A stretch of 64,000 nt of DNA from Asterochloris sp. CNOR1 (lineage: Eukaryota > Chlorophyta > Trebouxiophyceae > Trebouxiales > Trebouxiaceae), in NCBI GenBank assembly GCA_963969365.1, contig OZ017763.1, positions 930,001 to 994,000 on the forward strand. Direction: 5' to 3'. Each line of letters starts with the position of its first letter. The stretch's first letter is position 1. The notes under the pieces were generated by a model. The model was not told the DNA's origin, did not search any database, and saw nothing but the letters and a program-made list of their open reading frames with translations. A program made the translations under genes and the position numbers. This document shows positions 10,122 to 20,673 of the stretch, in pieces.

Positions 10122-13100
10122 TCAGAGGTCAACAACCCTGGTGCTCTTGAGGTAGTTTCCTCTCAAAGCATCCTCTGCCTCATCTAGGTCTGCAGCCTGC
10201 ATCGCAGACGCCAGGGACAGTCAGCATTGCTGTGTGGCATGGCACCCCAGCACTGGGCTGTGTTAAGCAGCTGGCACTCATGCAGGGTACAGAGTGCTGC
10301 CGTGATGCGGCGCCTGCCAGTGGTGAGCTGCAACATGACACTCAGAGAGCAGCTCGTTGCGAGATAGCCCACCTGGACTTCAAAGCCCTGCGCTTTCAAA
10401 GCTGCAGGCACCTGGGCCAGCAGCCCTTCACGGCTGGGAGCAAAGTCTTGAAGACGGCATACAAACTCCAGATGCAGCCGGCCCTGCGGTGGAACAAGCT
10501 TGTGCTGTTGGCAGATGTGCAGGAAGCCACATCAGGCATGGATGAGAGGAAGCCAACTGCAGGCACAGGCACCAGACCACGCTGGCACCTTCCTGTTCTG
10601 TGGCCCAGACTGCAGCAACTGTGGGCACAGCCGCCAATCACACCTGGCAGCAGCATGGCACCTGTCAGGGTGCTTGAACAGCAGCATTCTGGCAGACTGC
10701 ACAGGACAGCCCCAATGCCCATCCAGTCAGGTCTGGGGTGACTGCCACCCATCGAGATGCAATGGCCGCAGCCAAGATTAAGTACGACAGCAACACTGAT
10801 GCCAACAGCAACCTCATAAGTTGTGCCCAATCCTGGAAACACACAGGCAGGCCTGGAGCACACCTGACGGTAGTCTGGCACCCTGTCGGGGTGCTTGAGT
10901 AGCAGCATGTTAGCGTCCTCATAGTCCCACAGCAGGGAGGTGTGGTGTAGGAAGCGCTGCTTGGTGATGGCCTGGGCATTGCCGCCAAACTTCAGCTGGC
11001 CGAAGCAGTAGTCTGCAGGCACCAGCAGGAGGGCTTATCGGGAAGACTTGGCTGCTTGATGATAGCCTGGGCATTGCCAACGAGCTGGTTAAAGCAGCAG
11101 CAGGCGACTTCTCAGGGAAGACTGCTTGCAAGAATGATGATTACACAGGGACTGGCTGAAGCCTGCACGATCAATAATTGTGCAGGCACAGGTCCAAGCC
11201 TGCAAGAACAATGATGATTCAGAGATAGGCTGAAGCGGGGCGGCAAAGCAGTGGGTCATCAAAAGCGCATCAAGCAGCAATGCCAGATGCAGTGTCATGC
11301 AAGCGCTAGCTTGACAAGAACTACCGGCAGGGGCAAGAGCATCGTGTGGAACGAGCTCAGCCTGTGGATGGTGATGGTGCTGCCAGCCCTGCTGAGTACA
11401 GATGGCAGCATGCTGCCAGAGGCACAGCTTATGGCTGCCGTTGCTGCTGAAGCCAGGAGACCTATGACTGCAGGGGGGTGAGGCAGATGCAGGCTGGCTG
11501 CCTGCCGCACTGTGGGCTGTCACCAGAGGCACCCAGTAGCCCCTGTCTCATGAGATGGAGCATCATGCAAAAGGCTCAGAAACCCTGCTCCAAATAGCCG
11601 GCTTCAATGTAGCACACAGCTGTAGGCGCACCATGGGGGCGCACCATTCTCGCGCAGGAGAAAGTCTCCAAACGGGGAGAACACGGGGCGGTAAAAGTCC
11701 TTGCTCCACCTCATGAGAGGGCGGGGGAAGCACTCAACCCCCTCTGGCAGCTCCCTGTAGGCACAGGGCAGCTAGGGTCAATTGCCCAGCCTGCGTTTGG
11801 TGCGGAAGTCCCCAATTCGGTGGGCAGCTTACTGCAAGCATGGCAGGCACGGTGCATCTCAGGGGTGGCAGGGGTAGTGCATTCCTTGAGGCGCTCCCCT
11901 GCAGCCTCCAGGCAGCACTCTGAGGCGGAGTGACACATGCAAATGCGTCCAGGGACTGGGCCAGGCGCCTTCACTGCACTTTCTTCGGCAGCCCCCTGCA
12001 GATTCAGCCGCAGGGAGACGCTTGAGGCCCCCTGCTTGTCAGTTCCCTCAGAACCCAGCACTCTGCAGGCAGGGCATCATGCAGCTGCATGTCAGGACTG
12101 CCTGTGTTTGCCTGCAATCTGTTACAGGGGGGGTCCCGCCGGCTGCTGACTCCTGACGCTGTACAAGTAAGACACTTGCGTCCACTGATAGCCCCCTGCA
12201 AGCAGGGCATAATGCAGCTGCATGTGTGATCCGCCTGCATCTTGCTGTGCCGACTGCCGATTCCGGATGCCGTCCAGGTATGCAACCCACAAGCTCAATT
12301 GTCTGCTGCGTCATCACCACTCCATGCCAAGTAGTAGCTGCAGCACGTGTTGAAGCGTCCACAGGCGTCAGGGCCATTGCTGCTCACGTGTGGCAGGCCC
12401 TAGCATCGAAGCAGTACAGGAAGCTCACTAGGTGCCTTCAGCATCTCCCTGTTAGCTGCCACTGCAGTACAGAAAGAACACACAAACATCCCCACACCGC
12501 ACGCTGCTTGATGGGTAAAGGTTGCCATGGACAGTCTCACATCCGGATTGCTTGCTGAGACTCATACGTGAAGTGGTGTGACGAGCATGGCACACAATAT
12601 GTTGCTGTCTGCATTAACCACTGTGAACTGGAAGACAAGCTCAGTGACAGCCTCTTGTCACCCGTCACTGCAGCAGGCAGGCCATTTCCTCAAGAAGCAG
12701 CTTCTGTGCCTGGTGGTGAGCAAGGCGTTGCACCTAGAGTGCATGATGAGCGTAGCGAACAGGGTGTTGCTGTCCGTTACGACTGTGCCGCCACCGCTGA
12801 AGCGCTTGATGACCTGCACCCCTGCCTGCTTGGCCTGCTCTGTGTGGATCAGCTGCTCTGGCTTCCTGCATGCAGAACTCAGCAGTAGGCCCAGACTGGA
12901 AGGAGTCAAAGTAATTCTGCTTGGACATTGTAAGGGTGTCAATCGCTTGAGCTTTCTGCATGCGGCCACAGCAGGGTGCGCCCTGCTGAGCAGCAGCCCT
13001 GTCTGCAAACATAGCAGCCAAGAGGCAACATGCTGTGCATTTGAGGAGAGCATGATCGTGGCACGACAAGAGCAGGTGGCTGCTCTAGGTGCCCACAGGC

Positions 13101-13396
13101 AAAGTGACTCCCGCTGAGCAGCAGGCTCTGCCTCAAAGATGCGCAAGGCAAGGACAGTGCACTCATGCCAGGATGCCATGCAACACTGACTGGCGTGGCA
13201 CATGATGCTGTTCGGGGGCTGTGCTACTAAGGTCTGGGCCTCACCCCGAAATGCCCAGAACTATGGCCGGCTGCGCTGTGCCATCATTCAGGATGCACCA
13301 ATTGCCCTCGTCGGCGCGCAGCAGGGCTTCCTCCAGGTGCAGTTGCCGCAGTATGGGCACCTGTCTCAGCTGCAATAACTTGATCAGCTTTCTCAT
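10122..13396 (-). CDS. Lipoate-protein ligase A family protein (6 exons, 242 aa)
   Basis: Biotin/lipoate A/B ligase fold; attaches lipoate (or an octanoyl precursor) to lysines of 2-oxoacid dehydrogenase E2 and glycine-cleavage H subunits. Exons in coding order: 13396-13245, 12865-12734, 11754-11645, 11012-10864, 10483-10373, 10196-10122; all phases agree. Diagnostic motifs: LHLEEALLRADEGNWCILND, IVLGISGKPEQL, the glycine-rich substrate loop RRF-like KRFSGGGTVVTD, PRPLMRW, GDFLLREN, the catalytic-lysine segment LKFGGNAQA and HHTSLLWDY, then FVCRLQDFAPSR. The match to plant-type plastid or mitochondrial LplA homologues is strong by eye. No transit peptide is evident from the ATG at 13396; an unseen upstream exon could supply one. 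It is divergent from the small gene at 13583, 186 bp away. Confidence 0.92.
10657..10915. repeat. Exon-4 end duplicated inside the next intron (lipoate ligase)
   Basis: On the plus strand, 10877-10915 (the 3' end of exon 4 of the minus-strand gene; core GTGCTTGAGTAGCAGCAT) is matched by 10657-10696 (core GTGCTTGAACAGCAGCAT) lying in the downstream intron, about 220 bp away. Confidence 0.85.
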
Positions 13397-13582
13397 GCTG
13401 AAGGGGCCGTGTCAACGACGTTGCCCCATGTGCATGTGGCATTTTAGCTGCAACTGAGTTGTGCAGCAGATGGCATTGCATGGCAGGCCATTTTTCAGAT
13501 CTGAGTGGACATGCACAAATTTAGACTTCGTTTGACCCTGGTCAAGTCTGCAAGCCGCTGGATCTGACCTACTCCGAAGGCC

Positions 13583-14067
13583 ATGGGTCTCTTTGGCAAG
13601 AAACGTGACGCCCCTGCCCCGGCTCCCAAGCAGCCAGAAGCGCAAGAGTGAGGACGTTGGACATGCTGCAGTTGGTTACATGTGCACTTCGCAGCCAATC
13701 ATAGAGCTGAGGCTTTCTGACGCAGGCCTGCACCCCAGGCTGGGGGTCCAAGCAGCAGTGCAGCGCAGGAGCCCCAGCCAGTCTCCTCAACAGATTCAAA
13801 AGCCGTCACAGTCTCGGAGTTTGGACGGTGAGTGACACGCCATGATGCACTCCCGGCGGCTTTCAGCTTTTTGAAGGCGCGCTGTTGGCAAGGTCTCTGC
13901 AAGACTGTCAGCCTCATGCATGCAGGGCCAAAGCTGGGCAGGCATTGTTGTTTGGGGCATGTGGGGATGAGTCAGACGGTGTGACCCTCCCTCATTGTGC
14001 CTGGAGGATTGTCAGGTTGCCTCCAGATGAAGAGAAGGAGACGGCCAGGATTCACATCGAATTTTGA
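13583..14067 (+). CDS. Small protein of unknown function (3 exons, 62 aa)
   Basis: Predicted exons: 13583-13647, 13756-13827 and 14016-14067. The start has a good context (GGCCATGG). The protein opens MGLFGKKRD, continues through a proline/alanine/glutamine-rich low-complexity part (APAPAPKQPE), then a short block AVTVSEFGRLPPDEEKE and ends TARIHIEF. The three junctions keep frame, and the acceptor of exon 2 has a 3-bp alternative. The N-terminal MG followed by basic residues could hint at lipid modification, but the usual Ser/Thr at position 6 is absent. I do not recognise a family. It sits between the lipoate ligase (divergent) and the reductase (convergent). Confidence 0.5.
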
Positions 14068-14303
14068 CAGCGGCGCCATTGCATTCAGTACAGTGCTGCA
14101 GCAGCAGCTAATGAAAGCAGCTTTTGAGTTGGGCAGTTCCAAGATACGAGCATCACACAATCGGGCAACGCATGCAATGCACTCATTTGATTATAGGAAA
14201 TCAGGGTGCAGCCACACTAGAACTGCTCAGCTGCTGCATTTCATTCAGTGCAAAAGTCTGGGTCTGCACTGTTGGCAGACACAGCCACATCTCAGCTGGA
14301 CGT

Positions 14304-17300
14304 TCACTTCTCAGCTGGCAGCCTCGCCCTGTTGTGTGGCTCGCCGTACCATTCCTTGCCAGTGCCCTCCAGACCCTTAGGGATCACAGCATAGTGGTTC
14401 AGCTTGGGGTGTGAAGTGTAGTAGTGCATTTTGATGTGCTTCATGTTCACCGAGTCTTTGATCCCTGCAACCAGACCACTCATGCTGAGCTGGGGCAAGC
14501 AGCATCTGCACCTGGATACAGCCACTTGGGGCTTTGACAGCTGCGTGCACTGGTGTCACAGAGCCAAACCCTAAGCATGAGCCCTAGAGAAGGCAAAGGG
14601 CTGCTGCTTACCTGGCAGCTGGTAGATCTCACGGACATAGTCCTTCACATTTGGCATCTCGCGAATGAGGTTGCGGTTGCACTTGAAGTACACAGCGTAC
14701 ACCTGCAGACCAGGTGGCAAGCTGAGAGCTTTGCATTCAGACGCACCATCTCTGTAGGGGACCAGGCAGCTTTGGGGCGCATGCCTGCAGGATGGCAGGC
14801 AGGACAACCACTGGCACGACAGCATGCACTGTCAGGGCGTGACTTGCAGATGGTGTTGCACAGAAGTGTACAGCACACATTTGTGGGGAGAAAAGTGTAC
14901 AGCACACATGATGCGGGGAGAACAAGTGGCTACGAAGCTGCAACCCAGCACAAATGCGCAGGCAGCAGATGCAGCATACTTGGAGCAGAAGGTGGCAGAC
15001 CAGAGGAGACATGCCTGATGTATGTGAGCGCAATGGCAAGGGTCGGGCCCACAGGCTTGCAAGGCAGGGTGCCTGCTCTGCTGGCCGTGCTAGGTAGGAA
15101 GCAGGCAGGGTGTATGCCTTGCCGAAGTGCAGCGTTGGGAGCAAGGGTCGTGCCTGTCGCTTGACTGCGCCATGGGGGAAACAGTCTACTGGACAGCTGG
15201 GTGGCTGTGGGAGCACTGTACACAGCACTGTACACCGGAGCGCCGAGTGCCAGAGGGGATTGCACTGGCAGTGGCAGCATCAATGACCCTGACCTCACCT
15301 CATCAAATCTGATCAGTGTCATGAATGCGCGCACGTCGGCCTCTGTGAGCTTGTTGCCGGCGAGGTACCTCTGCTTGGAGAGGATGTCCTCCATCTTGTC
15401 CAGAGTCTCGAAGACATCCCTGCAGCCCCGGTGTACAGCATCATTGCTTTGCATCACTTGCCTTGAGGAACTGCTGATGGCAGGGGACAAGGTGCCTTGC
15501 TCTGCAGGAGAGGGTGGCGAGAGTGTCAAGCAGGGTGGTGCAACGCAGTGTCTCTCAGACATCCCTACCGGCAACAGGTTGCAATACCTGCGCTACAGTT
15601 GAGCCAGCTGTGCTGTGCAGGCAGCAGTCAGCCCTGTCAAGCAAAGGACCCTGGCTGCCGGAGAGCTGCAGGCCAGTCTGCAGCCCCTGTCACAAGCAAG
15701 CCATCAGTGTTGTGTACCTGAAGGCTTCCTCATAGGCCCCCTGCTGTGTCGCAAAGCCTGACCGGTACACGCCGTTGTTCAGGCCAGGATACACCCAGGA
15801 GTTGACCTGTAGGCATCAGGGCACAGGCTCAGTGGAGTCTTCATTCAGCACTGTTGCAACTGGAAGGTAGGATAATTCAGGCCAAGGCACACTCGAAAGG
15901 TGACCTGCAGGCAGCAGGGCATACTTGCAATAATTGGCACTACTGTTTTGCTATGAGGCAAGATGCCCGCATGGCATGAGAGGGGGGTCACATACAGAGA
16001 AGGAAGTTGCTGCAGCTAGCTGCTCAAGGTTCAGCAGATTAGGTGGTGCAGGGCTGCATACCTAGATCCCTAGCCTTGCATGCTCTTCAGAGGTGCCCAC
16101 ACAAGGTGCAGCTCACCTGCCCAAGGCATGGCAGGCAGTGCCCAACAACACACTCACACCCCCTGTTGCAAGCGTGGCCAGCTGTCCTCTGTGAAGCACC
16201 CGCTGCCCTGGCGAGCCTGGGCAGCTGACCTAAAGTCTGCAGTTGCGCGCAACTGCGCACGCACATCCTCTGCTGCCAGCATGCCAAGCTCTTCAGAGCA
16301 CAACGCCAGCAACCTCTTAGCCGAAGCAAACATGTTTAAGCAGCGAGCGGGGAGAACAACAACAGCCAGCCACAGGTGTCAACCCATTGCTGCAAGCTGC
16401 CACAGGCAGTTCGTGCATGTCTGCCTGCCACCCACAATTGCGAGGCCATTGCTGCAATCTGCCCTGGGCAGGTTGTGCACAGCTGCCCGCCACTTGCCTC
16501 ATCGATCTTCTTCATGAGGTCTGCAGGGTACAGGTCCAGCTCTGGCCGGGTGGCAAAGTCGTTGAACTCACTGCACCATGGCAAATAGGAGGGGGGTTTG
16601 GTCACAATTGTGCATGGTAAAGGGGCCCATGGCCGACAGCCAAGAAGGTGCTGGAGCGTTCCAGGAAGTGCATGCAGGTGAGTGCAGGCTCTTGATGCTG
16701 GCTTGGGTAGGTGGCAGGAGGCAGCGCTGGTAGTGGGTGCAGGAGCTGGCTGGGTTGGCGGCCCTGACATGCTCAGTCACCTGACCTGGCCAACGAGATG
16801 GATTTATGCGCACAAGCTGCAGGAACAGGGTGGTCTGGGAATAGCAGAAGACAACAACACTGGATGCAGGCAGGGTTACCATATAGTCCTGAGAAGCTCG
16901 CTTCTAGCCTGGCAACCTCACCTGTTGAACATGCGCATGATGTCTGCACTCTCATTGTTGACGATCGTTCCGTGCTCTTTGTCCCAGAGGATGGGCACTG
17001 TATACTTGCCTGCAGGGGTGGCACATGTGCTGTGAGGAGTCTGCTTTCGTCAAAGACAGACCCACAGTGGTCAGCAAGCTGGATGCCCAGCACAGCACGA
17101 CAGGAAGCCAAGGAGGATGCCGCAGGCTCAGGCGCCATCTTCCATCCTGAAAACGATTTCCTGTGCCAGGCCGGGGCCAGCACACAGCAGAGCAACGATA
17201 ACCTCCCAGAGCCCTCTTGCATGACCCTGTTGCCCCTCAGGTGAAGCAGAGCAGCCTTTGCCTGGTCAGCTGTGCCTGGCATGAGGCAGGGAGCCAAGCC

Positions 17301-19874
17301 GTTTGCCACCTGAAGAGATCCAGCAGCCCCCTGCTGCTGGCAAGCGTGCAGCTGTCACCAAGAGCCGATTGCCCCACACAGCGCACTGGTCGGCCCAGCA
17401 CCCGCCAAGCTGGCAGCATGACAGCAAAGCAGCTGGCGCTCCCTGACCTCCCTGAGTGTCCCTGGACCTTGGCATGCAGGGGTCCTGTACTTACTTCTGC
17501 GCCTTGGACAATGCCCTAGATGACCCTCATAATCGGGTTTGCCATTCCAGGTCCGGCTGACCTGATGGCCCCATCAAGCACACCAGCCCACCTCCCCTCC
17601 CCTCACAGCGCCTCGACCAGCTTTGACATGCTGTTACCGCACCTGAGGTGTCGTTGACCTTTTCGTACAGCTCCCGTACATTCTTGGCGCCGTTCACAAT
17701 GTCAGGGATGCACCCCTCGGTGTCAAATTGGCCAAAGCCCTCCACTGACTTGAAGGGAGGGTCACCTTCTGCAGCAAAAGTCCAGCCTGCACACAGAAGG
17801 ACATGCTTGTGTGGGGTGTGAAGGTCCTGGCAGCACCAGACAAGATGCGAACCTGCAAAGCATGGGGGACACAATGCAACACGGAATTGTTCAGCTGCAT
17901 AGGACATTTGGCAGCAGGAGGTACAGAATGCCACAGATTGTGCAATTGAGGCAGGTCTGTACTGCACATAATTTGGCTAGGAACCTCAGGGTCCCAGCTG
18001 AAGGCTGAGTGCACAGGTAGTGGTGGGCCTCAGTGCAGCATGACAATCCTTGGCGGCAGTGCAGTGCAACAACGGGGTGGGGCGCGTAGTGGTACTGCGC
18101 AGGGGGGCATGTTGCACAGGAGTGCAGCATATCCACGCAGCTGGACAGTCACATGACATTGGATGCGCACGGCTGTGACTGCAGGGGCAGGCCGCACTGG
18201 TGAGTAAGCCTGACCTGCATGGTTGTCCTTGCCGGGCTTTGTCTTTTGCCACGTGGAGTGCACCACCGACAGCCCAATGGCATCCTGAAGGCCCTGCAAG
18301 GTGGGTGAGAGGTTGGTCACGGTCCAGGAGTCCCTGTCAGCCCAGCAAGCCCATGCAGGCACAGGTGCAGGCAGGTGGCGGGCACCACCAAACAGCCCAC
18401 TTGCATCATGCAGTCCCTGCAGGGCGGTTCAAAGAATGATCAGGATCAGAGACCGCTTGTCAGCGCTTCACACCAACGCAGGCATGCCGCGCATGATCTA
18501 GGGGATCCATCTCAACTTTTGAAGCTGGCAACAGCTGGCACAGTCTGAACAAAGCGCCTCCCTGCAGAATACACATACCCAGGGCACACAATGTGCTGAG
18601 GAGCCTTGAAAGCAGCATTGTTGACAAAAAGTAGGGCTGCTGTGTTCTTTGATATCTGTCCGTTTCTAAGGATCCAAGCTTGTCAGCTCGGTGCAATTTG
18701 CATGCTGGGCAGCTGGTCACACTCAGTTTCTGGACGGGCAGGTGGCGGGATGACTCTTTGCTTTGCAGAATGATGTCAGCACATCCGGAAGGTGCTGCAG
18801 AGGACAAAGACTGATGCACATACCTACCTGGCAATATGCACTTCATGCACAGTGTCACGGTTGTGCAGCCCTCCAGGCCAGGGCCGAGACATGCCCCTCC
18901 CAAGCTCACCTTCAGGTTGCGGGTTGCCAGGCAGCGGGATGCCCAGGGGCACGCATAAGCGATGTAGAGGTGGTACCGTCCAGCTGCAGCACAGAGCAGG
19001 CAGGGCAGTGGAAGCCTGCAAATGTTGTCACCCACACAGAGATGCACCCAGCTGCAGGCAGCAGGATGAATGCCTGCAGTCCATCAAAAAGAGATATGTG
19101 CTCAGCTGCACCGCAGAGCAGACAGTGCTCACAAGGGTTCAAGCACACAGGGCGCAAGGGACATGCCCAAATGCTGCACTGTGCAGGCAGGCCAGCAAGC
19201 TGCTACCGCCTGAGTGACTGCCAACCTAATTCCATCACAAAGGCAGGCCCCACGACATATACCTGTTCCAGCTGCAGCACGGCACAGGGCTGCCCTGGAA
19301 TTTGTCTATCACATCTGGACAATATGCAGCTGCAGCACTGACCAAGCCGGGAAGTTGCCTGCACAAGCAGGGCCATCACAGAAGTCAACCCCAATACACG
19401 GCCAGCTGCAGCGAAGCAGAGGCAAGACAGTAAGTGCCTGCACCACCTCTGCCCCTTAAGATCTCAGCAATGTCAGCTGGCCCCGGTAGCACAAACAAAG
19501 TGCCCATTGCAGAACCAAGCTACACCACTGTGCCCTTTAGGTGATGTGGACTTACTCAAGAAGGGTATGTGCCAGAGAAGCAGCGGCCAGGCAGAGCACT
19601 GGCCACAGCAATGCTGCAGGCACACCGCATGACACAACACAAAGCACAAGCGCATCAAGACTTCTTCAATCCATCGTTGGTGGTATCACTGTGCTGCATC
19701 ACTGCCTGACATGACTCGATTCTGCAGCTCCAAGCAGCATGTTGCGCACAGTTTAAAAGACATACCTGCAGGCTCGAACTTGCTCCCTTTTTTCACGAGG
19801 TCCCTGTATGTGCTGTCCTTGCGTTTGAATTCTCCCTTGTCATCCATCTCCTCCAGAGCACTTCGCGCAGCCAT
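14304..19874 (-). CDS. Glutathionyl-hydroquinone reductase (Xi-class GST; 10 exons, 351 aa)
   Basis: ECM4/YqjG family: reduces glutathionyl-hydroquinones using a catalytic cysteine and a second glutathione. Exons in coding order: 19874-19766, 18983-18910, 18293-18215, 17786-17643, 17009-16922, 16570-16498, 15806-15718, 15446-15299, 14702-14612, 14464-14304. The active-site motif is YACPWASR, with the nucleophile in CPW. Other landmarks: [96 protein letters not shown], and [15 protein letters not shown]. Length and motif order match the family throughout. Intron 6 uses a GC-AG pair (see findings). The ATG at 19874 gives a cytosolic protein starting [14 protein letters not shown]; no transit exon was found, though an open 87-codon frame upstream (20426-20163) could be a leader. 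Several introns hold duplicated exon edges. Confidence 0.95.
14862..14922. repeat. 30-bp tandem repeat in a reductase intron
   Basis: The string AAGTGTACAGCACACAT occurs twice (near 14864 and 14893) within a repeated unit of about 30 bp ending GGGGAGAA. It resembles the nearby exon edge of the same gene (plus strand 14684-14702, GAAGTACACAGCGTACACC), so it may be a decayed copy of that boundary. Confidence 0.8.
16385..16505. repeat. 62-bp tandem duplication spanning the GC-donor boundary
   Basis: Plus-strand 16385-16443 and 16447-16505 are related copies (both start CATTGCTGCAA and share CTGCC-rich middle parts). The second copy contains the exon-6 end and its GCAAGT donor; the first lies in the intron. 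Confidence 0.75.
18271..18482. repeat. Duplicated exon-3 start in a reductase intron
   Basis: Plus-strand 18271-18358, which contains the acceptor and start of exon 3, is related to 18395-18482 (shared AGCCCA..TGGCATC-like start, CCCTGCA.GG centre and GCAGG end). The unit is about 124 bp. Confidence 0.7.
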
Positions 19875-20673
19875 GACTTTCAGGCCTGCTCTGCCAGGGA
19901 GCTTGCTATTTAGGTGCGCTGTAGGGCATGCAAAATGAAGATTGCCCTGGAGCTCCTTGTGGCTGACCAGTCCTCCAGCAGCTTGCTGCAAGCAATGATC
20001 ACCTTGGTCGAGAGCACGGGTGAGAGGCTTGAGATCAGGGTGCCTGGTCCACAAGCCACGTGTGCGTGCTGTCAGTGGCAAGATTGCCAATCCCTGATGC
20101 ACAAAAATCATCTAGATGAACGCATGGGTGTGATAATGTGCTAGCTTAGTAATGTAGATCGATCAGCCTGACTGGATGGAGGCTTGACCCATGATGGCAG
20201 GCATCGTCCGATAGAGGTCATGTGGGCGACCCACAGTGGGTCGAAGCTGCCCACACAAGGAGAGGAGGCCTTGGAAGCATATATTACGCATCTTCCATTG
20301 AAGAGACAGGAGATCAAACCGCCAGCCATATCTATTGGGGCAAGCAATTGCATCAAAACAATCCAGTGAGAACCCAACTGCCAAGCTGGAGAGCAAGCAG
20401 GGCGCTTTGGGAGTCATGCTGGCCAAAGGTTAGGATAGATAACAGGACTCTCTAAGCAAAGCCTAAACAAAGTGTGGTGCAGGAACTTCTACCATATAAG
20501 AAGAGGCCAAGCTGGCCTTTGGGGGCATCTTGGGCACAAGTGGCAAAGACACCTATGTAAATATATCAAGCAAGTTGCTGTGCAACGGTAGAGCTGTCAA
20601 AATGCAAGCAGGGTTGGAGAGGATCAAGCACTGCTGTGCAAGATACAAGAATGGTGGGCAACATTGACCCTAG
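19875..20673. other. Intergenic, upstream of the reductase
   Basis: Lies between the reductase start and the dienelactone hydrolase stop, both on the minus strand. It contains a minus-strand open frame (20426-20163) beginning MASMTPKAPCLL that could be a leader exon, and an AT-rich patch at 20490-20565. I see no other coding signal. Confidence 0.5.
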
